Positions 7,623 to 15,775 of a DNA stretch of 52,106 nucleotides are shown here, one piece after another. A program made the translations under genes and the position numbers. The stretch comes from Bacteroidales bacterium. Lineage in GTDB: Bacteria > Bacteroidota > Bacteroidia > Bacteroidales > WCHB1-69. The DNA is taken from positions 1 to 52,106 of the forward strand of contig JAGCCZ010000009.1 in the NCBI GenBank assembly GCA_017651425.1, read 5' to 3'. The notes under the pieces were generated by a model. It was not told the DNA's origin. It ran no database searches and saw only the letters and a program-made list of their open reading frames with translations. The first letter of the stretch is position 1. Each line of letters begins with the position of its first letter.

Positions 7623-10600
7623 TTTCCCAAAAATCTTCCAATACATCACGGGCAGCACCGTGACCACCAACGGCAGCGAGAAGAGCGTGCCAAAGCATAT
7701 TACCACGCCCATGGGCATCCATAGGCCGGTATGGGCGATAATCATCGGGCATACGCCCAATGCGGTGGTGGCGGAGGTGAGGAAGATGGGGCGCATGCGT
7801 CGGCAGCCGGCCTCGAATGCCGCCTCGCGGGCGTCTTTTCGCCCCTCCTTGCGCAGCGACTCTGCATAGTCGAACATGATGATGGCGTTGCGCACGATGA
7901 TGCCAATCAGGCTCACCACGCCCAAGACAGCAGTGATGCTGAAGTCCAACTGGAAAATCCATAACCCCAGACAAGCCCCGAAGATGCAGATGAGCGAGGA
8001 TGACAGGGTGAGAAAAACAATGTCGATGCGCGAGAAGTGGTAGAGCAGGAAGACAAACAACACCAGGATGGCTGCCACGAAGCTCAGTGCAATCTCCGGG
8101 ATGACTTGCCCGTTTATGCTGGTGAGGCCGCCCGGCGATATGGATATCCCGTCCGGCAGTGTTGGCTTGATCTCCTTCTCAATGTATTTGTTGATGCGCT
8201 TCATTACGCCAGGTTGGCTGTATCCGTACTTTAAGTCTGCACCTACTGTTATGAGCCTGAGGCTGTTGCGGCGGTTGATGGTGGCGTCTTCCCATTCGGG
8301 GGAGACGGTGGCCACTTGCCGCAAAGGAACCCATACCGACGGAATGGAAGTCGGTATTTGGTAATCTTCCAAATCTTGGTAGCTCATGGAGGAGTCGCCC
8401 TTCTGCGTGTAGAGCGTCACGGGTACCTTGTAGTCGTGCTCCCACACGTCGGTCAGCGACTGCCCGCGGAGTGCAGAGGAGAGGTATAGCGACAGCAGGC
8501 TTTGCGTCACGCCAAGGCGTGTGGCCTCGTCGCTCTTCAGTTCGACTTTGATATTTTGCGAAGTCTCATCCATGTCGGAATGCACCCACGTCAGTTCGGG
8601 CTGCTCGTTCATGAAGGCCTTGATTGATTCTGCGATGGCTTTCGTCTGCCCGAAATCATCTCCGATGATGCGGACTTCCACGGGATTCTTGACGGCTTGG
8701 TAGTCCATCTGCTTGAAACGGATGTAAGCATTGGGGAAGAGGAACTCGTATTTTGGAGTGTACTCCTTGAGGATGTTCAGTGTGGAGAGCTCGCTCTTGG
8801 TGTTGACGATGAACTGGGCATAGTTCTTGCGTGCCATCCGGGGTGCGTAGGTGGCATGAAAACGCGGTGAGGAGCAGCCGATGAAGGAGGTGACACCCGT
8901 GACACGATCATCGGCGCGCAAGATATGCTCGATGCTGTCGGCCACCGCCTCCGTCTGGGCGAGCGTGCTGCCCTGTGTGAGGTGGATTTCCACGGCGAAG
9001 CAGTTCCGGTCGGCCTTGGGCAGCATCTGGATGTTCAAGCGTGTGAAGAGAAAACCACCCAACGTGATGGCCAGCATCGCGGTCACGATGACGAGGGATG
9101 GATGTTTGAAACAGTGATTCAATATTTTTTCATAGCCGTCCTGCAACAATTTGAAGAATCGGTTCTGGCCTGCCTCAAATCGATTGGCGGGCATGTCTCG
9201 TTTGCCGTTGCGGATAAACTGCGTGGCCAAGTAGGGGATGATCCAGACAGAATAGAAAATGGAACAGACTAACGCGAAGGCCACGGTCCATGGGAATAAC
9301 TGCACGAAGTCGCCTAACGGCCCCGTGATGATGTGCGTCATCGGGAAGAACATGCCCGAAATGGCGAGGGTGGCCAACGACATCGGCACAAACAGGATTT
9401 GAGTGCTGTTGACGGCCGAGTACCACCGCGAGTGCCCCTCGCGCAGCATGTCCATGTAGCCATCCGTGATGATGACAGAGTCATCCACAATCATGCCCAG
9501 GACCACAATGAGGGCGGCTAAGGTCACGGTGTTCAGTTCGATGCCGAACACATACATCAACCCTAAGGTGATGGCGGTGCAGACAGGCACAGACGAGCCG
9601 GCCACCAATGCTGTGCGCAGCGGGAACAACAACAGCATCACGGCGATGACCACGAGGATGGAGAACACCAAGTCGCGCAGGAAGGAATAGACGGACTTGC
9701 TGACCACCTGCGGCTGGTTGGTGATTTTGTGCATCTGCACATCGGGCGGCAGCATCTTCTGGGCTTGGGTCATCTGCACATCTACTTTTTTGCCGAAATC
9801 GACGATGTTGTTGCCGGGACTCATCTCCATCGAGATGAGCACAGTCTCTTTGCCGTTGTATTTGATGAAATTGTCGGGCTCCTTGTAGCGCCGCCGGATG
9901 TCGGCGATGTCCTTGAGACGGATCACGTCGCCAGTGGGGTCGGTGTAGATGATCTGTTCGCCGATTTCGTATTCCGACTGGTAGGGGATGGCGATGTGGA
10001 TGGGTGCGTCGCCCGCTTCGTTGCTGATGCTTCCGCCAACAGTGCGCAGTCCTTGCACGGCCAGCTCGGCCAACAGGGTGCGTTGGCTGATGCCGTAGGC
10101 GGCGAGCCGCTCTTGGTCAACGAGTACGGCAATCTCCTCGTGCTGCTGTCCCACAATCTTGAGGTTGCCCATGGCGGGGATGGTGCGCAGATGGTCGCAG
10201 ATGGTCTCGGCATATTTCTCCAGCTCGCGTGGGGTGCGCTCCGCCGACTCCACGGCGAGCAGTATGGAACTGGTGTTGCCGAAGTCGTCGATTACCACCA
10301 CCTCCAATACGCCTGCCGGCAGAGAAGTCTTCTTGAAAAGTTGCAGTCCGTGGCGGATTTTGGACCACACCTCGTCTTTGTCGCGCACCGTGACACGCAA
10401 CTCCGCGAAGATGTAAACGATGCCGTTCTCCGTGATGGAGTAGGTGTTCTTCTTGTCGATTTCCTGATATGTGAAAAGGAAGCGTTCCAGCGGCTTGGTC
10501 ACCTGCTCCTCAATCTCCTGGGCGGAGGCGCCTGGATAGACGGCGGCCACCACGCCCTGGCGGATGGTAAACTGCGGGAACTCATCCTTGTTGAGCCGCG

Positions 10601-10703
10601 TCAACGCGAAGATGCCGAACAGCACCAACGCACCTGCGATGAAGTGGATGATGCCGTGCGCGCGCATCGCGGATAATATGTGGTTGCCTTTCTTCTTGGA
10701 CAC
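7620..10703 (-). CDS. RND efflux pump, inner-membrane permease (AcrB/HAE1 type)
   Basis: A ~1027-residue proton-driven inner-membrane transporter, the engine of the tripartite pump. Twelve membrane segments are expected, and several are obvious (IIHFIAGALVLFGIFALTRL near the start; LVFSILVVIAVMLLLFPL). The proton-relay motif GMIVDDSVIITDGYMD carries the paired aspartates of membrane helix 4. NRRNSLRLITVG and the repeated second half with GVVSLIGIIVRNAIIMFDYAE are standard. Whether it exports drugs, bile acids or other compounds cannot be read from sequence. Start: a GTG at 10703 (VSKKKGNHILSAM) is my choice; a TTG at 10718 or the ATG at 10667 are alternatives. Intact. It lies 41 bp (26 bp from the TTG) after the adaptor stop, with the channel gene downstream. 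Confidence 0.9.
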   Translation of the reverse strand: MSKKKGNHILSAMRAHGIIHFIAGALVLFGIFALTRLNKDEFPQFTIRQGVVAAVYPGASAQEIEEQVTKPLERFLFTYQEIDKKNTYSITENGIVYIFAELRVTVRDKDEVWSKIRHGLQLFKKTSLPAGVLEVVVIDDFGNTSSILLAVESAERTPRELEKYAETICDHLRTIPAMGNLKIVGQQHEEIAVLVDQERLAAYGISQRTLLAELAVQGLRTVGGSISNEAGDAPIHIAIPYQSEYEIGEQIIYTDPTGDVIRLKDIADIRRRYKEPDNFIKYNGKETVLISMEMSPGNNIVDFGKKVDVQMTQAQKMLPPDVQMHKITNQPQVVSKSVYSFLRDLVFSILVVIAVMLLLFPLRTALVAGSSVPVCTAITLGLMYVFGIELNTVTLAALIVVLGMIVDDSVIITDGYMDMLREGHSRWYSAVNSTQILFVPMSLATLAISGMFFPMTHIITGPLGDFVQLFPWTVAFALVCSIFYSVWIIPYLATQFIRNGKRDMPANRFEAGQNRFFKLLQDGYEKILNHCFKHPSLVIVTAMLAITLGGFLFTRLNIQMLPKADRNCFAVEIHLTQGSTLAQTEAVADSIEHILRADDRVTGVTSFIGCSSPRFHATYAPRMARKNYAQFIVNTKSELSTLNILKEYTPKYEFLFPNAYIRFKQMDYQAVKNPVEVRIIGDDFGQTKAIAESIKAFMNEQPELTWVHSDMDETSQNIKVELKSDEATRLGVTQSLLSLYLSSALRGQSLTDVWEHDYKVPVTLYTQKGDSSMSYQDLEDYQIPTSIPSVWVPLRQVATVSPEWEDATINRRNSLRLITVGADLKYGYSQPGVMKRINKYIEKEIKPTLPDGISISPGGLTSINGQVIPEIALSFVAAILVLFVFLLYHFSRIDIVFLTLSSSLICIFGACLGLWIFQLDFSITAVLGVVSLIGIIVRNAIIMFDYAESLRKEGRKDAREAAFEAGCRRMRPIFLTSATTALGVCPMIIAHTGLWMPMGVVICFGTLFSLPLVVTVLPVMYWKIFGK

Positions 10704-10744
10704 TTTTTTAAAAATCAAAATTCAATGTGGTTGATGCAGAGGGC

Positions 10745-11764
10745 TTATAATTTTTGTACAGGCGCGTTTTGGTAGAGGTGCTCCATGCCGGCGGTGACGA
10801 GCGTGTCGCCGTGCTGCAGGCCGGTGGTGACAAGCACGCCGTTGGCTACGAACTCTGTGGCTTGCACCATGCGCCGCACGGCTTTGCCGTTTTGGATCAC
10901 CCAGACACCTTGCCCGTCGGGGCGTGTCTGCACGCACTTGGCGGGCACAATGATGCCACGGCTGTCAGGCGCGGCGAGATAGACCTTGCAGATCATGCCG
11001 GGTAACAGCCTGCGCTCATGGTTGGGCAAATCCACCTTGACGGTGTAGCTGTGCGACACACGGCTGGCGGTCATGCCACGCTCGACAATCTTGCCGGTCA
11101 GTGTCAAGTTGTCAAGGGCGGGTACTGTCAGGGTTACCTCTTGGCCTTCGTGTACGGATGCAATCTCGCTCTCCGGAACAGAAAAGTTGACAGTCACCTG
11201 TTGCACGTTCAACAGGGTGACGGCACTTTCGCCAGGCAGCAGCGAAGCGCCCGCCGTGGCACGGCATTCGCCGACCACTCCGGAGGAAGGCGCTACCAAG
11301 GCGCAATCTTCCAGTTGCTTGCGGGCAATCTGCTCCATCGAGCGCGCCTTCTCCAAGGTGGTGAGCATCTCCACCCATTTCACCTCGGCCAACGAGCCTT
11401 GGTCGTGGACCTTCTTGAGGCGCGTGTAGGCATCTTCGGCTTGGTCGAGTGTCGCCTTGGCAGAGTTGTAGGCATTCTGGGCTGTGCTCTTGCTGATGGT
11501 GACCAGTTTCTGCCCCGCAGTCACACGGTCGCCGGGACGTACTAACACGCGCTCCACCTTGCCGCCCGTGGCGAAACTCAGCGCAATGCTCTCCTTGGCC
11601 TCAACCTCGCCCACGTATGTGCGCGTCAGACCACCGCCCATGGAGTCGATGGCCATCACCTCCACACGCACCGGCGCCCGCTCTGTTTCAACGGTTTTGT
11701 GCCTGCACGCTGCCGCCAGTCCTATCGATAGAATGAAAAACAAAACTCTTTTAAACGCCTTCAT
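10745..11764 (-). CDS. RND periplasmic adaptor lipoprotein (HlyD/AcrA type)
   Basis: A 339-residue membrane-fusion protein that couples the RND pump to the TolC channel. The signal sequence ends in a lipobox, LAAAC, with Cys20 predicted to be lipidated and anchor it to the inner membrane. The two half-lipoyl motifs are clear: FATGGKVERVLVRPGDRVTAGQ (~residues 66-86) and ALVAPSSGVVGE (~155-165), flanking an alpha-helical hairpin (YNSAKATLDQAEDAYTRLKK). A beta-barrel domain (GMTASRVSHSYTVKVDL, LLPGMICKV) follows. Length is typical. It sits between a small lipoprotein gene and the pump gene in the TetR-headed operon. Confidence 0.9.
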   Translation of the reverse strand: MKAFKRVLFFILSIGLAAACRHKTVETERAPVRVEVMAIDSMGGGLTRTYVGEVEAKESIALSFATGGKVERVLVRPGDRVTAGQKLVTISKSTAQNAYNSAKATLDQAEDAYTRLKKVHDQGSLAEVKWVEMLTTLEKARSMEQIARKQLEDCALVAPSSGVVGECRATAGASLLPGESAVTLLNVQQVTVNFSVPESEIASVHEGQEVTLTVPALDNLTLTGKIVERGMTASRVSHSYTVKVDLPNHERRLLPGMICKVYLAAPDSRGIIVPAKCVQTRPDGQGVWVIQNGKAVRRMVQATEFVANGVLVTTGLQHGDTLVTAGMEHLYQNAPVQKL

Positions 11765-11776
11765 CGTCTTGTGGTT

Positions 11777-12286
11777 TTATTCGTTTTTTTCTGCCAGCAG
11801 AAGCATCTTGCCGCCTTCCAGCCGCTCTGCATCGTTGCTGCTTTGAGTGCCGCTCCACCGTTCCTCAATCAGGATGATGTCCCCGTTGTGAATGCCTTTG
11901 CCCGAGGCCGTGATGCTGAATACGAAGGAATGGTCCTCTTCCCAGGGGTTGATACTCTCCCCTGTAATGATGTTGGTGGAAAATGAGTGCGGGTCCACAA
12001 AGAGGGAGTCTCCCTTGACAAGGGCGGAACAATAGTAGGCCCCACCAGTGCTTTCGTTCAACGTGATGGTGACGTGGCCATCGGAGATATAGTCGCGGAG
12101 GATGTTCATCTGCCCGCGCTTGTTGACCATGAGATGGGTGACTTCCCCGTTTTCAGCAGTGATGGTTACCTCTCCTGAGATTTTGTAGCTGTAGTCGCCC
12201 AGAATAGAGCGTACTCCCCGCTGGCAGGAGACGCAGCACAACAACATGGCGGTGGCCAAAGTGCATATTATAAGTATCTTTTTCAT
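11777..12286 (-). CDS. Small lipoprotein of unknown function in efflux operon
   Basis: A 169-residue protein starting with a lipoprotein signal peptide (MKKILIICTLATAMLLCCVSC; lipobox CCVSC, predicted lipidated Cys21). The rest looks like a small beta-rich fold (YSYKISGEVTITAENGEVTHLM, GHVTITLNESTGGAYYC, FVFSITASG). No family recognised. It lies 12 bp after the TetR stop and 12 bp before the adaptor start, so it is almost surely part of the pump operon, although such a gene is not a standard efflux component. It could be an accessory sensor, a substrate-binding lipoprotein or a passenger; the sequence does not decide. Confidence 0.75.
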   Translation of the reverse strand: MKKILIICTLATAMLLCCVSCQRGVRSILGDYSYKISGEVTITAENGEVTHLMVNKRGQMNILRDYISDGHVTITLNESTGGAYYCSALVKGDSLFVDPHSFSTNIITGESINPWEEDHSFVFSITASGKGIHNGDIILIEERWSGTQSSNDAERLEGGKMLLLAEKNE

Positions 12287-12298
12287 AATTATGGTGTG

Positions 12299-12955
12299 TT
12301 ATTTCTGATTGATAAAAGAAAGATTGTTGATGTCAAAATCATTGGGGTGTGTGACGAACTGCGTAAAAACGCTGTTGATAATCAATTCGATAAGCATCTT
12401 GTAAGAAGTTTTGTACTGCTCGTATTTGTCTTCCACAAAGAATGTGTGGCTCAACCCGTTGAGGGTGACTTGGAGCATGTCGGCGAAAGCGACAGCTTGT
12501 TGCTCGATGATCTCTGCACTGCATTGTGTCGGCTTGGCGTACCACACCTTTTTGAAACAGGCGTGTTCCCATTCGTTGAACTCGGCCATTATTTGCTGTA
12601 GCCGCTCGAAACGGTAGTCTTCAGGAGCGAGCAACTTGTCCTTGATGGCTACCCGCAGGGTGCCGGCCTGGGCGATAAGCTCCATCCGCTGTAGCAGATA
12701 CTGCCTCAGACGGGGCAGCACCAACTGGCTGTCGTCCGCCACCACCGCCGCCAATGACTGCCGGATGTGGTCCACCTCGGAGATGACCGTTGAACAGAAC
12801 AACTCCTCCTTGTTGCTGAAGTGATTGTAGATGGAACGCTTGGCTTTGTGCGCCTGACTCGCGATGTCGTCCATGGATGTCTTCTCGAACCCGAACTTCC
12901 GGAACAACTCCGTTGCCACCCGCTGGATCACTTCTTTGGTTTTTATTTTTTTCAT
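12299..12955 (-). CDS. TetR-family transcriptional regulator
   Basis: A 218-residue regulator. Residues ~8-55 (VIQRVATELFRKFGFEKTSM, then DDIASQAHKAKRSIYNHFSNKEELF) are a canonical TetR helix-turn-helix; the remainder is the helical ligand-binding domain with no recognisable ligand signature. First gene of the leftward efflux operon, so it probably represses its own transcription and that of the lipoprotein, adaptor, pump and channel, being released by a pump substrate. A candidate operator overlaps its promoter and start (12955-12989). Self-regulated local efflux regulators of this type are common in Bacteroidota; direction and ligand are inference. Confidence 0.88.
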   Translation of the reverse strand: MKKIKTKEVIQRVATELFRKFGFEKTSMDDIASQAHKAKRSIYNHFSNKEELFCSTVISEVDHIRQSLAAVVADDSQLVLPRLRQYLLQRMELIAQAGTLRVAIKDKLLAPEDYRFERLQQIMAEFNEWEHACFKKVWYAKPTQCSAEIIEQQAVAFADMLQVTLNGLSHTFFVEDKYEQYKTSYKMLIELIINSVFTQFVTHPNDFDINNLSFINQK

Positions 12956-12989
12956 TTTTGCACGATCTTCGTTTCAGGGTGCAAAAATA
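12955..12989 (-). promoter_or_regulatory. Promoter and candidate TetR operator of the efflux operon
   Basis: On the minus strand TATTTTTG (12989-12982) is a perfect -7 element. It overlaps a 9-bp inverted repeat, TTTTTGCAC (12955-12963) and GTGCAAAAA (12979-12987), separated by 15 bp. An inverted repeat covering the -7 element up to the start codon is where an autorepressor would be expected to bind. Confidence 0.55.
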
Positions 12990-13097
12990 GAAAAAATATA
13001 AATACACTGCCAGATAATGATTAGGAAATGATGTAGATGTTGCCCTGCAGTTTATCTGCTATTCTTGTTGATGAACAGATGCACATTTTTTTCTTAG

Positions 13098-13160
13098 TCC
13101 GCACACATGTGCGGACACCCCAAGACTCCCCTTCTATTTTAGAAGGGGTGGCCGCAGGCC
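13098..13160. repeat. REP-like cluster of palindromes
   Basis: Three stem-loops in a row: TCCGCACA/TGTGCGGA (13098-13115), CCCCTTCT/AGAAGGGG with a 5-base loop (13128-13148) and GGCC-GCA-GGCC (13150-13160). There is no T-tract on either side, so it is not a typical terminator. The GAAGGGGTGGCC...GGGGTAGT layout resembles intergenic REP-type repeats common in Bacteroidota (recognised from memory). The rest of the 217-bp gap holds only the TetR promoter and a short heptad repeat. Confidence 0.5.
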
Positions 13161-13203
13161 GGGGTAGTAACATAAAGAATTATAATACTTTATAAAAAAA
13201 GTA

Positions 13204-13224
13204 ACCACCAACCGCCAACAACTT
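13204..13224. repeat. Heptanucleotide-phased repeat at 3' end of a gene
   Basis: Units ACCACCA, ACCGCCA and ACAACTT run straight up to the stop codon of the leftward gene ending at 13225; the first unit is identical to one in the 7581-7622 repeat. Confidence 0.45.
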
Positions 13225-14208
13225 TTATTCCACCAACCGTAGAACAGTCTCCACCTCCTTGTGGTTGGTTCTGCCGGGCGTGGTGACGACAACGCTCCGC
13301 TTTGTGGTGGTTTGGCGGGGTAGGGTGAGCTTGGTGTCGAACATGATTTCAATTTCGTCGTTGATGAGCATACTCATCTCCTTGAGCGCTTTTTTTAACT
13401 CTTTTTTCCCGTTTTTTCCAACGGGCATCGACTTGAAAAACTTGGCCAGATATTTGAGGGTCTCTTTTTCGTCGAGTTGTGAGGTCTGTTTGACGATGCA
13501 AAGGTTTTGTTCAGGCAGGAGAGTGTCAACATAAATCACATTTTTGGTGTCAATGGAGAATCCTACGGGAGTGGATGTTTCCGATTTGTATATGACAGCA
13601 TCGTCCACCGTGAGGCCCAAATTGACGAATGGATAAATGAAATGCAACAGTTTGAGGTCGGGACTGACCACGTTGGGCAGATAGTCGGGGTCAAGCAGCT
13701 GCATTTTCAGCAAGGAGAGCATGAGAGCCGGTCCTTCTTCATCATCAGTTCCCTTTGCGAGCAGCGGCTCGATGACAGAGTCGATTGCAAAACGGACCCG
13801 GTCTGTGATCTCTTCAAGATTCTCGATTCTCTCAAAGGTTCCTTTGCGGTCAGTGGTGTAAATGATGTTCATGGAACTGAATTCTTCCGGTATGTTGATG
13901 CCCATGGAGTCCAGAAGCTGCTCTGCAGCATTAAGATATTCTATGTCGTCGAAAGTGTGGCTTATGGAGAGTCGGTAGTGAGCGTCGTCTTTTGCGATGA
14001 CTTCAAAGTCGGCAGTTCGGCTGTACGTCTCGGAGGTGCGGTCGTCCTGCGGAAATCCACCTAACTCGGACCAGGAGGTCTGGGTCTTCTCAAAAGTGAA
14101 GACATGCTTTTCACCGACCGTCCAATTAGGGGTGAAGATGGAGGATTGTGCCCAAATGCCATTGGCAAACATACCGGCTATGATGAAAGAAAGAAACAGT
14201 TTTTTCAT
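13225..14208 (-). CDS. Exported protein of unknown function
   Basis: A 327-residue protein with a clear signal peptide (MKKLFLSFIIAGMFANGIWAQ). The mature part has beta-rich stretches (GEKHVFTFEKTQTSWSELGG; DFEVIAKDDAHYRLSISHTF) and a lysine-rich C-terminal third (MPVGKNGKKELKKALKEMSM). No lipobox, membrane segment or T9SS signal; probably periplasmic. I do not recognise the family. The gene is monocistronic, with its own promoter (14237-14244), and is divergent from the FMN-binding gene. Confidence 0.75.
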   Translation of the reverse strand: MKKLFLSFIIAGMFANGIWAQSSIFTPNWTVGEKHVFTFEKTQTSWSELGGFPQDDRTSETYSRTADFEVIAKDDAHYRLSISHTFDDIEYLNAAEQLLDSMGINIPEEFSSMNIIYTTDRKGTFERIENLEEITDRVRFAIDSVIEPLLAKGTDDEEGPALMLSLLKMQLLDPDYLPNVVSPDLKLLHFIYPFVNLGLTVDDAVIYKSETSTPVGFSIDTKNVIYVDTLLPEQNLCIVKQTSQLDEKETLKYLAKFFKSMPVGKNGKKELKKALKEMSMLINDEIEIMFDTKLTLPRQTTTKRSVVVTTPGRTNHKEVETVLRLVE

Positions 14209-14236
14209 GTATTGTAATTATATTTTTTTGAGATTG

Positions 14237-14244
14237 CAAAAGTA
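14237..14244 (-). promoter_or_regulatory. -7 promoter element of the exported-protein gene
   Basis: Minus strand TACTTTTG, an exact TAnnTTTG match, 28 bp upstream of the ATG at 14208. Only 13 bp separate it from the divergent promoter at 14258-14265, so the two promoters must share flanking DNA. Confidence 0.65.
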
Positions 14245-14257
14245 AGAAATTTTATCG

Positions 14258-14265
14258 TACTTTTG
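14258..14265 (+). promoter_or_regulatory. -7 promoter element of the flavin-reductase fusion gene
   Basis: TACTTTTG, an exact TAnnTTTG match, with TTG 21 bp upstream (14234-14236) as a possible -33 element, and 39 bp before the ATG at 14305. Confidence 0.65.
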
Positions 14266-14304
14266 CAGCCTTTTTCTGAGAGGATTCAATAAAATTTTAA
14301 TAGT

Positions 14305-15357
14305 ATGCAAAATAGTGTAAAAAACAGGCAATATTGGTTGAGGACGACATCTCTTGTTGTTCTTCTTTCTTTTTTCGCACTCCTGACCGCCACACAATTC
14401 AACAGCGGTAAAGCGGTTTTTTCTGCTCGCAACCATGTTGCGGCGCTCAACGCTCCCGATGACCCCGTCAGGTTCAGCGGCGATACGATGATTGTGAATA
14501 CCACGACCTTGGGCAAGGGTATCCAGGGCTTTGCCGGCAATGTGCCCGTGGAAGTCTATATTCTCAATGGCAAAGTGGTCAAAGTGACGGCACTTGCCAA
14601 TAATGAGACCCCCGGCTTCTTCCAGCAGGCAATCCGCATCTTGGACAGCTGGACGGGCCTCACCCCCAAGCAGGGTGTTGCCAAGAAGGTGGATGCCGTC
14701 AGCGGTGCCACCTACAGCTCCGATGCGATTGTCGCCAATGTGCGTGCCGCACTGGAATATGCAGATAAGGCCGATGTGAAGGCCCTTCGCGAACGCGGTG
14801 CATCACAATCTTCCGCTCAGGATGCCCAAAAGTATGGTTTCAAGAAGATCAATGTGATGTCAATGGAAGACCTGCCTGCTGGTTTCTCTTTCTTTACGGG
14901 TGACAGCGGTCATGGACTCTTGCTCTGCTCAGGCGACCGACAGCGCAGCAACGCCATGACCATCGGGTGGGGTGCTTTGGGCACGTTGTGGGGCAGACGC
15001 CCCGCTGTTACTGTCTATGTGGCCGAGAAACGATATACCCGTGAGTTCATGGACAAATATGAGTATTTTACCATCATGCATTTCCCCGATAACAAAGTGG
15101 TGGATTATATGGGCACGCATTCCGGCCGAGACGGCGACAAGGCCCAAGCTCTTGGCCTGCATACGCTCTATACGGAAAATGGCACGCCTTACTATGCGGA
15201 GGCCGACCTCGTCATCGAGTGCCGGGTGATGTATGGCGGCGAACAGTTCGACCCCAAGCATTATCGCAGTGGCGTGCCCCGCAAGCAGTATGAAAACTTT
15301 CCCGCTGGCATACACTATCAGTATATCGGCGAGGTTGTGAACGCTTGGAAGAAATAA
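14305..15357 (+). CDS. FMN-binding domain / flavin-reductase fusion protein
   Basis: A 350-residue exported or membrane-anchored flavoprotein. Residues ~13-30 form one N-terminal hydrophobic segment (TTSLVVLLSFFALLTA), an uncleaved anchor or signal. Residues ~55-155 are an RnfG/NqrC-type FMN-binding domain with DAVSGATYSSDA; Thr136 in SGAT is where this family can bind FMN covalently. Residues ~175-350 resemble the flavin-reductase split-barrel fold (NAMTIGWGALGTLWGRRPAVTVYV, KYEYFTIMHF). The likely role is electron transfer to an unknown acceptor outside the inner membrane. A small membrane protein gene follows 18 bp downstream. Both domains are known separately; I do not recall the fusion as characterised. 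Confidence 0.78.
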   Translation: MQNSVKNRQYWLRTTSLVVLLSFFALLTATQFNSGKAVFSARNHVAALNAPDDPVRFSGDTMIVNTTTLGKGIQGFAGNVPVEVYILNGKVVKVTALANNETPGFFQQAIRILDSWTGLTPKQGVAKKVDAVSGATYSSDAIVANVRAALEYADKADVKALRERGASQSSAQDAQKYGFKKINVMSMEDLPAGFSFFTGDSGHGLLLCSGDRQRSNAMTIGWGALGTLWGRRPAVTVYVAEKRYTREFMDKYEYFTIMHFPDNKVVDYMGTHSGRDGDKAQALGLHTLYTENGTPYYAEADLVIECRVMYGGEQFDPKHYRSGVPRKQYENFPAGIHYQYIGEVVNAWKK

Positions 15358-15375
15358 ACCATTAAAATCATAACC

Positions 15376-15660
15376 ATGGAATTCAGCATTTGGGAGGTTC
15401 TTTTTCTCCTTTGTTTTGCGGTAAGTTGGCCCATTTCCATTGCGAAAGCGCTTCGTACGAAAGTCGTGGCTGGCAAAAGTCCCCTGTTTATGTCGCTCAT
15501 CATTCTGGGCTACATTTTTGGCATTATTCACAAACTCACCCACAATTACGATATCGTGATGTGGCTGTATGTGCTGAACGGCACTATGGTTTTCATAGAC
15601 CTGATGCTCTATTTCTATTATTCCCGGCATCCGAAAGTTCAGGATGGGATAATTCCTTAG
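15376..15660 (+). CDS. Small three-helix membrane protein
   Basis: A 94-residue protein with three hydrophobic segments: ~4-23 (IWEVLFLLCFAVSWPISIA), ~36-52 (PLFMSLIILGYIFGII) and ~60-82 (IVMWLYVLNGTMVFIDLMLYF). The first repeat, SWPISIAKALRTKVVAGKSP, resembles PQ-loop-type small membrane proteins, but the match is weak. It is translated from the same mRNA as the FMN/flavin-reductase fusion, 18 bp after its stop, so it may anchor that protein or pass electrons or substrate to it. No haem or metal ligand pattern is evident. A strong bidirectional terminator follows. Confidence 0.7.
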   Translation: MEFSIWEVLFLLCFAVSWPISIAKALRTKVVAGKSPLFMSLIILGYIFGIIHKLTHNYDIVMWLYVLNGTMVFIDLMLYFYYSRHPKVQDGIIP

Positions 15661-15720
15661 CCCATTTTGACGGACGTTGTCCTTCGTGGCGCTGACGGAA
15701 AGAGGACCTGAGACTATGCA

Positions 15721-15757
15721 AAAAAAACGGGACAGACATATATGTCAGCCCCGTTTT
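15721..15757. terminator. Bidirectional terminator
   Basis: AAAACGGG (15724-15731) pairs with CCCGTTTT (15750-15757) around an inner GACATATATGTC palindrome, with A/T tracts on both sides. It lies between convergent genes ending at 15660 and 15776. Confidence 0.75.
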
Positions 15758-15775
15758 GATTTTGAACCTTAAGCG

